Below are positions 1-11,764 of a stretch of 64,000 bases of DNA, in pieces; positions within the stretch are counted from its first letter, which is position 1, and each line of letters opens with the position of its first letter. This DNA comes from Styela clava. Its lineage: Eukaryota > Chordata > Ascidiacea > Stolidobranchia > Styelidae. The stretch lies in NCBI RefSeq assembly GCF_964204865.1, contig NC_135264.1:5176001-5240000 (forward strand), given 5' to 3'. The notes beneath the pieces are model-generated. The model saw nothing but the letters and a program-made list of their open reading frames with translations. It was not told the DNA's origin and ran no database searches. The position numbers were made by a program, and so were the translations under genes.

Positions 1-2389
1 CTTTCTAGAAAACGAATGGTGAAAAGAAATTCAATGTTGACTAGCTGCTCTACAATAAATTCTGTTAGTTACAATCATTACATTTGAACCTCACTACAAA
101 CTTTCCGTATACCCCAGCACAAATATCATGGAACCATTTTTGACAAATTTCACATTGAATCCAACCTTCTTCCTCCTCATCATCGAAAAAATTTCCCTCA
201 CAAATACCACAAATATTTTCTAATAATTCTCTTCCTACCACTTTCACTTTTTTCTTAAGCAACTTCTTCACTTGTGTGCTTTGACCTGAACTTGACTGAC
301 CTGAACTATGATTTCCTGAGTTGCTGGCTTCATTAAGTGCTGAAAGTTCTTTTCTATAATTTTCGCTAGTAAGAACTCTGGACCCTGTTTCGATAGACTT
401 CTTTCGTGGTGGCTTGCTTTTACGAGACACTTTTGGGTAAGGCTGAATATCATCAAATGATCTCTCATTAACAGGAACTTCTTCATTTACTGGTACTATA
501 CCACTTGTAGAAGGTGATGAATCCATCACAATACCAGAAACATCAGTGGTTTCAGCAGGAGCATAAGCATGCTCTGGAATCTGATCTTTATCCAATGGAT
601 AAATACCTGTTGCTTTGAATGCCAAAACAGCATTTTTCAGAGTACATATTTTCATGTACGCTTCACAAAAAAGAGTTGGGAAATTGAATCTGGTCAAACC
701 AACCCCCGGATTGTTCCTCATGTGAACTCGCACAGCTTCCTTATAATAGTCCTTCAAGGGTTTAAAATGAAGTTTATCCAAAGGTTGCAGATAATGACTT
801 GTATGTGGGGGCAAACTGACAATTTCAATGTTGTTGTTGGCTGCAAAATCCAGCACTTCGATGCTACGCGTGTGTGAGCCATGTCCATCTAGTATTAGTA
901 CAACTTTTTCAGATGATATCTTTTTGTTAGCATTGAAATGCTGGATCCAATCCAAAAATATTTCTTTGTTCATATAGCCGGACTCACTATACTTGACAAC
1001 AGTGCCAGGTGGCATACCTTGCTGCAGAAGAGGATTAACCCGTTTACCTTTGTATATAACCATTGGTGGAACATAATCACCTACAGCGTTTACAGCCATG
1101 ACAACTGTCTGAGATAGTCCACGCTCACCACTTGTTATTTGACTCGAATACCTTGAACCTTTGAGGCCAACAATATTTTTTACTCCAGGCACTAAACTCA
1201 AACCTGTCTCGTCTGCATTATAAATTCGAGAAGGATCTCCAAACACAGAATTTTCCAGCATGGTGCTCTCTAATAAATCAAAAAATTTGTTGACAATTGG
1301 CCTATTGAGATGAACTGCTCGCTGAATTGAAAGTGACTGTGGCTTACGAATTGTGAGTAGGTCATTGTGCCTTTTGCGAAATCCACCCCACCAGTCCATC
1401 CCTGCCATTTTAGTTTCTTTTGAGAATCTGTGGGGCAAATCATTGATGATCGCAAATTCATATGCGAGTTTTCTGATATCATTGACAGTTAATGGGAAAC
1501 CACGCCTTTCAAACTCCAATATGTGGTTTATTAGATAAAGTTCATTTTTATCCCCCAATACGGAGCATTTGCCCAGATGATTTGACCCAGTCGGTTTTCG
1601 TAGCTTTCCTGACACATGACGAGAAAGAGTTGTTCTTGGCACATTGTATGCTAGAGCTATTGACTTAATTTTCCCTCCTTTTATAACTTCTTTAACTGCA
1701 GTTTCCATATTTTCTGTATTCCAACTACCTCTAGAAGTAGTTCTTTTATAATTTCTTGGCATATTTTCAATTGTCTGTTAAAAAAAAAAGTGAATGGGGT
1801 AAGATGGAATTTTACACCAGGACTACCTGCTAGTAGCCATGAAAATATTTATGGCAATGAGAGTGCATTTATCCTGTGTGGCAAAAGAGTATAAAATATA
1901 AATGAATAATTATATTCAACTCTCAAAGACGAAGGTCCATTATTATTTTCACAAGGCTAAATAATAAAAAAACATCCCCTCCCCCCAGCTCAAAACCCAC
2001 CCCACCTTTCAGTTGATCATACCTACTCAAATTAAGCAGTGGCAGTTTACTGACGGATGTATGTTATCTAATTAATCCACTTCGACCAGATAAACAATAA
2101 AAATCAGAGCTAACTTACATGTTTCAGAAAAAATTCCTCCTCGCAAAGTTGGAACCTTATAAAACGTCGTTTTTTCGCCCCGCAAAATTACACCTCTTCC
2201 GAAAAAGAACCACGCTGCAAGCTGTGCAGCGAAGCATGCAAATTTTTGCGGCGGAATTGTTCACAAGGTGTCACTCTATAACCCGATGCCTTTCAAGCGA
2301 TGATAAAGCGCGAGGTGTCGCTATTAGACGGATTTTACTTTGCCTGTCCATCATACCCCGGGTGTCCGAATTACCCCGACCTACTATAT
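1..2389 (-). mobile_element. Pogo/Tigger-like DNA transposon, one end outside the window
   Basis: The transposase gene lies at 65-1762. About 630 bp upstream of its start, on the minus strand, the sequence reads GTAGGTCGGGGTAATTCGGA from about 2389 downward, next to TA dinucleotides. This is a plausible terminal repeat with the TA target duplication known for pogo/Tc1-mariner elements. A related word, GGGGTAAGATGGA (1796-1808), recurs in inverted form at 2347-2359. The matching terminus would lie before base 1, so the element is cut by the window and its boundary is inferred. Confidence 0.5.
65..1762 (-). CDS. Pogo/Tigger-type DDE transposase with C-terminal PHD finger
   Basis: This 565-aa intact reading frame encodes a nuclear DNA-binding, cut-and-paste transposase. 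Residues about 10-55 form a Psq-type helix-turn-helix (VPRTTLSRHVSGK). Residues about 65-140 resemble the CENP-B-type second DNA-binding domain (GGFRKRHN). The DDE_1 core runs from about 150 to 400, with candidate catalytic acids D184 (YNADETG), D292 (LDGHGSH) and D329 (LQPLDK). The C-terminus is basic and Ser-rich, then ends in a Cys4-His-Cys3 PHD finger at about 518-564 (CGIC, CEIC, WFHDIC, FKCNDC). The family's DDD triad is complete and there is no frameshift or stop, so the copy is young or under selection. It could also be a domesticated pogo-derived gene; the nearby candidate terminus favours a transposon. The start MPRN is the first Met of the frame and sits directly before the HTH. Confidence 0.9.
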   Translation of the reverse strand: MPRNYKRTTSRGSWNTENMETAVKEVIKGGKIKSIALAYNVPRTTLSRHVSGKLRKPTGSNHLGKCSVLGDKNELYLINHILEFERRGFPLTVNDIRKLAYEFAIINDLPHRFSKETKMAGMDWWGGFRKRHNDLLTIRKPQSLSIQRAVHLNRPIVNKFFDLLESTMLENSVFGDPSRIYNADETGLSLVPGVKNIVGLKGSRYSSQITSGERGLSQTVVMAVNAVGDYVPPMVIYKGKRVNPLLQQGMPPGTVVKYSESGYMNKEIFLDWIQHFNANKKISSEKVVLILDGHGSHTRSIEVLDFAANNNIEIVSLPPHTSHYLQPLDKLHFKPLKDYYKEAVRVHMRNNPGVGLTRFNFPTLFCEAYMKICTLKNAVLAFKATGIYPLDKDQIPEHAYAPAETTDVSGIVMDSSPSTSGIVPVNEEVPVNERSFDDIQPYPKVSRKSKPPRKKSIETGSRVLTSENYRKELSALNEASNSGNHSSGQSSSGQSTQVKKLLKKKVKVVGRELLENICGICEGNFFDDEEEEGWIQCEICQKWFHDICAGVYGKFVVRFKCNDCN

Positions 2390-2749
2390 GTTTTAGCGTT
2401 TTTCTTTTTAAGTTAAGTTTTTGTCATCTCAAAATCCTTTCGACTAGTTTTTCTCCTCAGAATCCCAAGATTAAATAAATTGGGAAATTTTAACAAGGCA
2501 ATTTTCGGTTTTATCTTTTTATCTGACATTTTTACTGACAGTCATGCACGTGGATACCCGATTAATTAGAGGGAATTAAACCACATATATACTCTGTTCT
2601 GTAATTTTAGCGACGTCGGAGAAGGACTTTAACGAAGGATTCATGGTGCTTACACTTCGATATATGATTCAGTTTTCCGTTTGTGTTTTGGTATAGAGTA
2701 TATATAAGTTGATTACTACCGTAGTATGTGTACCGGGTAAGGATTACAC

Positions 2750-3334
2750 CAGAGTGGTCCAAACCCAGGCCCAGGCTTCATTATCTATGGCCTGCGTCGC
2801 CCATGCGGGAGGGTAAACAAAAAATTGAACAAAACAAAATTTGGTGTTGTTTCGTCATAAAAATAACCAAAAAAATCGTTTGACATATTGTTATGTCACT
2901 GAATTGACTAGTGTTATGGCTAGCTGAGGCAACCAGCGAAGTTGAATAATGTGCTTGGCTAATCTGAATTGTTGGCTTTCTCGCTTTTGTGTCAGGAATA
3001 TATGCTAACAAAATAGACTTAAATAAATAACTGAAAATCGAATGAGGAATCTATTAGCCTTGGTTGGCTATGCCTGATAACTAAATATTATTGTTATGGC
3101 TGAACAATATAATTCCTGCTGAGTGGTTTTTTCGCAATCAGCCCAAACAGTATTACAAAAAATGCTGCTTTTAGGCTATGTCAGAAAATTAAGTAACTAC
3201 CCCCCTGTATCTCAAATTTGTAAAATTCGGTATTCAATCAATCTGCAGTTATTTATAAGTTACGCTCCTGTGGCCCGCGAACACATCAAAAATGATAGTA
3301 TGGCCTGCGAGGCCCTCAACGCTGGACCACCCTG
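2750..3334. mobile_element. Degenerate hAT-like nonautonomous element
   Basis: The left end reads CAGAGTGGTCCA and the right end, on the other strand, reads CAGGGTGGTCCA, an 11 of 12 match. The word ATGGCCTGCG occurs near both ends. The flanking 8-mers gattacac and ggttcgac match at only five of eight bases, so the target duplication is eroded or the boundary is slightly off. No transposase is visible inside. Confidence 0.45.
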
Positions 3335-3546
3335 GGTTCGACCATACTTTTATTCCGATTAACCTTATTTTATTTCTATTACGAGTTCGGGGACTATCTG
3401 TGTTAGCCAAGTGAATATACCCCTGCCCATAGCAAGGCTTCCGTCCCTTTGTACAACTTGATGGTATGTGGGCGAACAAAATTAGTTACCTCTACATTGG
3501 TACACACTTCTGTAATATATTCGTTTCTGACTTTACATTTTTTTGT

Positions 3547-3618
3547 AGTGCCGGGGGGCGATGAAGTTGTATAAGCTACTGTAGGGGGGCGATGGTACAA
3601 AAAGTTTGGGAACCACTG
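3547..3618. mobile_element. Solo hAT-like terminus
   Basis: The sequence ends in AAAAAGTTTGGGAACCACTG, the complement of the CAGTGGTTCCCAAA type of hAT terminus, and is preceded by two copies of the subterminal word GGGGGGCGATG. I could not find a partner end with a matching 8-bp flank, so this is either one end of an eroded element or a truncated insertion. Confidence 0.35.
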
Positions 3619-5556
3619 TTCTAGCGTATGGCATTTTATAAACTATTGGTTGCGTGTACAATATAAGATGGAGCCTGCATGAGTTGTAACATGAGCATCT
3701 GTGGCATTTACATTTTCCTCATTTTCGACTTGTATTTCCAAATCTCTTGACTTTCAAATTCCGTACCCACCTGTCAGCAGAAATTACCCGAAATATCTGC
3801 ATTCTCTTATCTCTTCATTTTAGTGGATAAATCCCCGGGAATAGTACGTAGATTCACTACAGAAAGCAGAGCCAAGACTATCCCGCTAATCATCTGACAT
3901 TATGCACTTTTGAAAGATGAATCTACAGTGCATCCCCCACGCAGTGGGCGCGTAGACAGGCCGCGAGACCTTCAATTCGCTTCAAGGTCGCAAGCGCCTG
4001 GTGCCGCCAATACGCACTCTAGCAGCATACACCTCGATGGTCATATAAACGTAGCAAAGGCTGCCAGTTAACCACTAGGGATGGCGGGACCGAGTCTGGA
4101 TTCGATTACAGAATCGATTCTTTGCGCAATCGATTTCGATGCACTGGAATCGATTCTCGAGTTCAAAACTTTGATTGCAAACAATATGTAACGTTTTGTG
4201 GCAATTTCTTCACATATATGTATAAACTGCTTCACTGCTATGTTTAGTTGCTACGATGCCGCAAACTTCACTATATATAATACACCGTATATATATATTT
4301 TTTTTTGCGCCAGAAGGCTTTATCGTTAATTTATTTTAAAAATCTCTGTGGGTTCTGAGGGATTCGTTTTTATTGTGTGATTTTGTCTCCTGTGAAAGAT
4401 TGGATACTCATATTACTTAATTTCGGCCTCCTTTTCCGTCCAGAATTTGACTATCGTGCTCTTGTTTGATTTCGTATGGTATTGCTTAGGTGGGTATGTA
4501 CTCATACTTGACATCCTTAATGGTAAGCCTATATCAGCCCCTTGACGTAGTATATTGTTAATGCTGAATATATTTTGCTCTTTATAACTAACAAGAGAGC
4601 TATGTTTAAATATATGGACACAAAATCCATAACGAAATGTTTTACCATCATTTCCCCAAAATCATACGGTTTTCGTGTCCCATGGAAAATACAAATGTGT
4701 GCTATCCCATCCCATGGGACGTTTCCTCATTTGATTCCCATGGACAAGCCTGTAGATTCACCATATTCACATAGGCTAATATTCGTGATAAAAAACAGTT
4801 GGTCCACTCAACAACAACAATACATACATACAACGTCATATTTTATACAGTAGTTTTCCTCTGAAAAAATCGGTTGAACAGCATGGACACAAAAGAACTT
4901 CAACAGAAAATATTTTACATTGAAAGTTGACATTGAAAAGTTATTGAAAGTTAACTGTTCTCTTTTGCATTTAAAAAAATTCCAACATACAAAGACAAAG
5001 AAAAATGTCTTAAACACAAACACGTCAAAGTGATATATAAATTACTGTCAACGTGTGAATGGCCAAAATCAATAGAGTAGTATCTCACAGTGGGTTCTTG
5101 ACTGTTCGTTCTTCTCACTTGCGTGCGACATTTTGGTCGTAATACACCTTTTTCGTCATATTTTAGTTTGGTTATGACAAAAATTTAAGAATAATACGAG
5201 TCCGTATTTTTCACTGTATAATTTGTATTTCTACGGCTCCTGCGTTTATGTCAACGGCATGTATTATCATAATTAACCCAAGTTTAACGCTCGATTTGGG
5301 ATATCATAGTAATTTTTCATATATATTCGTGGTATATCACAAGTTTGAAACCCGATTACAGAGTATCTTATTGTGTTTTACCAATATTCTTGGTAAAAAA
5401 GTGATGGGTACTTTTATGCCTCATGTTTTGAATCTCAATCAAAGTTTTGGAAAAATTTCCGTGTGTGTGTTTGTTTTATGTAGCCTATATGTATATTTTG
5501 TATACTTACTGTATATTTTGTTGGTGGTTTTAAATAACCCATTAAACTTTTCGGTG

Positions 5557-5658
5557 CTCCTGAAGTATGCGCACCAAGATGTCGCATAACCTGAACCCTA
5601 ACCTGGTACACAACCTGAGTTCAGGTTGTGCGCCATCTTGGTACGCATACTTCAGGAG
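5557..5658. repeat. Foldback MITE, copy 1
   Basis: This 102-bp near-palindrome starts CTCCTGAAGTATGCG and ends with its complement. The arms also carry ACCAAGATG(G/T)CGCA and AACCTGAACC. The same arm sequence occurs in the copies at 22360-22450 and 48351-48575. Termini plus strong dyad symmetry indicate a nonautonomous foldback or MITE family. Confidence 0.8.
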
Positions 5659-8600
5659 GTCCAATTTTTCGAATGCTTTGACGTAACACGTTTTTCGTGT
5701 TGTTTACTCTTATCTCCGAAACGAGAGATGTTTGATTCGTGTATTTCTGAAAATGAGTATTAAAAATAGTGCAATAGTGCAAATAAATAGACACGAAGAT
5801 CGGATTGCCCTAGCAATTCACCTCAGACCGCAGCTGAGAATTGATCACCGCTTTGCCTGGAATATGTCGGTCTGGCCGAACGTGTGTCACGTGGTGGCGC
5901 AATATTGTAAGAAAATCAAAATTTTGTGTTCAACATCGAGCACGAATGGCACTCCGAACAAGTATTAGACTTCTAAACTCTTCTTCTAAGTTTTCTATCC
6001 TTCGAAAGCAACTAATCCGTTAGTTTTGGAGAATAGCAATACCAACGAGTTAGCAAAAACATCCACATGTACACTTTTTGTCCAATAATTACGTGAAATG
6101 GGCGTTTTCCACACTCGTGTTCAACTGTGAATCTATTCAAAACTATGCAGCGTTGCGGTGTGCGAGATTATCGAAAAAATGACAACAATATTAAGTGGTG
6201 CTAATTAGACCATTTTAGTGCAGTTCCTGAATGACCTGAATATACAAATACGACGTTGCTGAAGATACTTTTTGTTGATCCTAATTGAAGAAAAAATTGT
6301 TGAAAAATTGAAAAATTGAAAAAAAAAAAGAGAAATGTTATCGAAAAATCCATCTGATGTGACAACAAGGATATAACCCGCAGGTTAGGCTGTATGTAAT
6401 GTTTTTATGCATCGGGCAAGACGTAAGATATTTTAAAATTATTCAGAAGTATAGATCAATATATGATGTATATATATTTGATCCACACACAAACGGCATT
6501 CTCTGATGTGTGTTAATAGGCGACCGCTTCACGACGGACGTGCATGACGTGTATCGTCAATCTGAGACATTTTAAAAAATACCTTCATAAATATTCAGCG
6601 GCCATTTTGGTTTTAAAAAATAAAAACAACTCTGAGTGATGTTTTTAGTATCGATAAACGTTTACGGAGCAAAAGAAAATAAATTATATCAACCATAGTT
6701 TGATTTGGGTTCAAAATATTTGTCGAAGTCATTCTATGGGAGTGAAACACATATATATCCAATACTATTCAAGTTCTTTTAAACGGGTCAGCTCGATGGT
6801 TGAATTTATTAAAAAAAAAATTTAGAAGATTGATGTACACGCTGTTTTCAATATAAATTATCGCCCAAAGTTCAGTATTTTTTTTTTAAAAAATAAGAAG
6901 TAATGCATTTATAGAAAAATCATACTTGGTTCATTCTTCCAGAAGAATCTCAAGAAGCCACAGTTATCACCATGGTAATCATAGGATGGCAATGCATAAG
7001 CGCAATGTATAAATATTTTTTTGTTTGTTTATGAGATTGTGCCAAAACATGGATATCAGTTCTTTAAAGTTAAAATGGTGAAAACGGTAGTTTTTTAAAG
7101 AAAATTCGTGAGCATCATACCCAGCTACATTACGCGGAACTAACATGAACCATTTTGAAAAAGCGTATTCTTGAGTATGTGAAAACATTTATAACGCATT
7201 TGCCGCTGGCCGTATGTGTCGTATACGCCCACATATTCGAGAGGCACGATGTCACTGAATATATAACACAAAATACTGATTAAAAAACACTTTCTCCATA
7301 TTGATTTATCAGCACAAGAATCTTGCTTTGCAACAAAATTTTAATTTCAGAATTAAGAAAATAAAAGAATTTGAATTAAGAAATCAGCTCTCACGCTATA
7401 ACACTTCTCACCTAGTAGTTATATATCTATTTTAGATAGTCTGTGGTCGAAATAACACATCCTATGCGAAAATGCATTATTATACTTGTTATTTATCATA
7501 CTTCCTGTACTTTGTTGCACGATGGTAAATCTAATGTTGTATGTAATTTAACCATAATCTAAATGTAAATTTAGATTATGTTTCAAAACTCCGATTCTTC
7601 CGCCTAACCACGATCGATTTGATTCCTTCATAAAACCGTAACAGCTCAATGTGTATCGTTTACCAGTTTTTTTGTTCGGGAGGAAGATGTGAAATTACAG
7701 CATAATTAAAAAGTGAAGTGACCGAATTTTATCTGTCCATAAAAAGAAACTATTAGATTGAAATATTAGTGAACAATGGGGATATTCCATGCGGGTGTCA
7801 AATCTTGATGTCCGTTTTTACCTATACAGACAGAAAATTTTCCTGATATGAATAAAATGCGATTGCGATGTTTGTCTTGCTTAAAATAATATAACGTAAC
7901 ATTAAAGTTGTACATTGTCTGTAATTTCTTTTTGTATCTCATTTTAAAATTTAAAATTACAAATATAGGTTAATGATATTAAAAATTTCCATTTCCGTAG
8001 CAAAAAATTTTTTTTTTTTTAGAATGGCTTGTAATGGATTACACCAAAGGCTATTATTTTATACAATTATCCTATAATCTTATTTATGTAAAATTTCAGA
8101 GACGTTACGACAAGGGCCGGAAAAACCACTGTTTTCACATCTAGTCTTACCGGAGGGCAAAATGCTGTAAATGTCATTTTTTTGGGCAAAATGAAATTCC
8201 ATTTGCAAGCGCGCGGCATTAATTATATTTCGTGCTTGGTCCATGAAAAAGAGTAATCATTGTTGTCGTATTAAATAGCACATCGAGCATGATCCAAACC
8301 AAAATTATTATAACTAATATAGCTTGATTCAACATGAAAAATATTCCCGTAATTATTTATTTTTTGTCGACAATATGTTTGATTTAATGCTTTAATTCGT
8401 TTTTATTATACATCATATAATTATTATTTTAAAAAACGCAATTTTAAAAGAATTAAATTTTTAAGTAGTGAAACACATTCGGGAAACCATGTGTTTGCAT
8501 CGTTAATCTTTTTCTAATTTCGTGTTTGGATGAACATATTCAACACTGTTTCTTGATTTAATAGCAGAATTGCATAATGCCAAATTCCTGCCTGATTTTA

Positions 8601-10802
8601 CGGGATAAAAAATGACACTTGGATTTATACTATCCACTAATAGTCGCTAAGGTTCTTGCTTGTGTTTTTCGTATTAAAATTAAAACATCAAAATAACCTT
8701 GGCTAGATATCATCAAAGTTTTGAATTAACATCGATAATGCATATAAAAATATTTTTTACCAATTTCATCTTTTCTGAAAATGAAACTTTTCTTCCTGCA
8801 CGTAGATAAACAGAGTCTGTTTTTGTTTACCTATTTATCTGAAGACAAATCAAAAACCGTTGTTTGCCGAAAAAATGAAACTAAAGATCAATCACTTGCA
8901 AAAGTCTTTTTCTCTGGCTATAGCGCAACCGCGACTTTTTACTGCACAGTAGAAAAAAGCTATCCACACTATAATATAAATACATTTAGAAAGAATTTAT
9001 TTAAATAAACAATTGTTTGATATGGTGAATATTAGGAAAAGGTTGCATTTTTCCAAAATCTTATTCTATATTTCTGATTAGTCTTTTGGTCGAACAAGTG
9101 TATAATAACATGTGGTTATAGACATGAAGGAGCCGAGGGGTTCCTAATGGGCGGGGATGTGATATGTAAAATTGGTGGCATGTGACGTTTTATCTCAGTA
9201 GTAGTAAAATATAGGGGCTTATGCACGCATTCACTCCGTGGATTCATCTTTGTAACATGTATTACACCCAATCATTAAATAGTAAAATCTACACAAAAGA
9301 TGGAATCGACAAAACTTTCCCTCTTTGTTCCTTTGGAAATCTTTCCAAACTGCCAATTGAAAACTCCCAGCATAGACTATAGCATTGTTAGAAGCGAAAT
9401 TGATCGAGTGGGGAAATCATAAAGGGTAGAAACTTGACCAACAGGATTAATGATATGGAGGAGTCCTTTGCCTATGCATGAAAGCGAAATACGACTTTGT
9501 CATTCTTAACTTTTGAGGCAAATTTTGTTTATAACACAACGTCATTCAAATTTCGGATAGTTAATTTGAATTTTATGTGGGTGTGCTTTTTTAATAAATA
9601 TTGTTGATGAAATGACATGATAACATTCTAGAGATATCCGTACTTGGCTCTGTGGCGTCCTTTTCGTGTACAGATTGTGACAAGCACCTTCTATCTTCGT
9701 ATTGTATATATAACAGTTTAGGGTTTTAAAGGGTATGTTTTGTTAACGTTCCGTTCTGCGCTTAATCTTGATTGTCAAACCATTGTTGTGCGTCGAACTT
9801 GTAATTACACCTCGGGCAAGGTCATTAAGTGGTGTTGTACCTTACACGGAGTATGCCAAACTAATGCAATGTTCTAATGAAATTAATTGTAAAAATTTAC
9901 ATGCTCAACAATGAATGGATTATAATTAAGATTAACGTGCAAAAATTAAAATAATTGAATGAATGCAACAAATGAAATTTGCGTATTTTTACAATGCTTG
10001 GTATTTTCAACTATATTATGAAATACTTGGATTAATTCACAACAGGGAAATTCAGAACATTTCTGATTTTATATTTTTGTGAAAAAAAATTCGTAAATTG
10101 AGTAGGTCTAGTCGGTATTCACATCATGTCGTAAAAGAGACAACTGTATTAGACACCGCTTCCCAATCTGATGATTAAAATATGATAATTATCATTACGA
10201 CCTCTCACCTTTCATCTTTCGACTAGTAATCAATCGAAAAAACTATGGCCTTAGCCGAACTCGGTATCATGTCGTATGATAAGTAAATATTTATAGAATG
10301 ACTATTATATTAAACCTCGATCACTGACAAGCACGCTCGCAAAAAAATAGAATTTTTAATCACGAATATTCGACGCTGAAACACAAATTTAAATGTGACA
10401 TTTGTGACAATGTGACATACAATCATTTTGTGGGTTAACATGATTGCTAGAGATACCTTTTCCGAATTGTCATTTAACAACGACACACAATCGTGGAGGC
10501 TATAAATTCATTGAAGAATTCGAACAATTCACGAGTTTGTGAAAACCTTTTTCGAGAAACACAGAATTTCAATTCCAAAATGATTAGCATTCTTTACATT
10601 TGTCAATTCCGTAACAGCGCCATGTCGAACATTGCATCATCAAAATTCCGAAAATCTATCCCTGGACTCGTTTAAATATATATATCCATAGAAATTCATT
10701 TGACAATTGTGTTATTCAAACATTCACAGACTGCAAATCATGAAATGGTGAGTTTAAAGGGCAGTAAAAACCAATTTTTGGACACGAAATGAACCCCTAG
10801 AT

Positions 10803-11764
10803 CAGGGCTTCCCAAACTTTTGAGCTCGCGGCCCCTTTTGATATATTAAAATTTTTCGCGGCCCTTGTTCACGTTAATAATGCTAAAAAGTTCAAAATAT
10901 GCTTTTTTGATATTTTATTGACACAGCCAATTCTTAACTTTTAATAGGGCTACTCAATAACAAAAACATCTGTACTCAGATTATTCAATGTAATGGGTGC
11001 AAATCTTTCTTTCTTAACTCTGCCTAGTTTTTCTTTAAAATGCTCGAAACTCACCCATGTTCGATGAGATTCTCATGTTCTGAAAATTCGTTTTTCTGTA
11101 GATAAAGATTATTTTTACTTGGTTCAAAAAGCGTTGCGCACCACATCTCCTTTGCGATTTCGTATTTATATTAGGCAGGCTTTTCTACCATGAATTTGGT
11201 TTCATTGAATTTGATTTCACTGACTGTTGTTAGATTTTGTTCGTTCGTTTATATAAAACTCAATGCAAAAAAGGTATTATATTGAAATGTATCAATACGT
11301 ACGGTATTTTTCATGGGAAGTCGCAACTTGAGCATATTTCTGGAGGTCGTCACAATACAATTAAGTTCGAAAACTACTGAGCCCTATAGTTGAAAGAAAT
11401 CCACTTTTTAAATTGTTAATAACCTATATGTAGCCGCTATTTTTAATGGAAACGTGCTATTAAATTTGTATCATATTTTGATATTCATATTTCGTATATT
11501 AATCTCGTTATTCTCTACATCCCCCTAAAATGAGCTCCAGTGTTCAAAAGAAAATTGATGACAATGTCTTATTTTCGGGAAAACACGGTGTGATGATGTA
11601 TATTCACTCGGAATCGTGAATTTATCATTTTACACTATTTTTAATGATTGTATTTCAAATTAAGAGTCTGAAAAAGTGCAATAGATATAGTACTTTGTGT
11701 AAAATAGGTGTTCTCTTCGCGGCCCCTAGAATTCGTTTCGCGGCCCCTAGTTTGGGAAGCCCTG
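10803..11764. mobile_element. hAT-like nonautonomous element with 8-bp target duplication
   Basis: The 16-bp termini CAGGGCTTCCCAAACT are perfect inverted repeats at 10803-10818 and 11749-11764. They are flanked by ccctagat (10795-10802) and tcctagat (11765-11772), a 7 of 8 match. The subterminal word CGCGGCCCC occurs near the left end and twice near the right end. Eight-bp duplications and CAG termini are hAT hallmarks. No transposase frame survives. Confidence 0.9.

Noticed and set aside
8781-9008. 75-codon frame with a hydrophobic start
   Set aside because: No family, no splice partners and no conservation evidence. A frame of this length is expected by chance in 11 kb.
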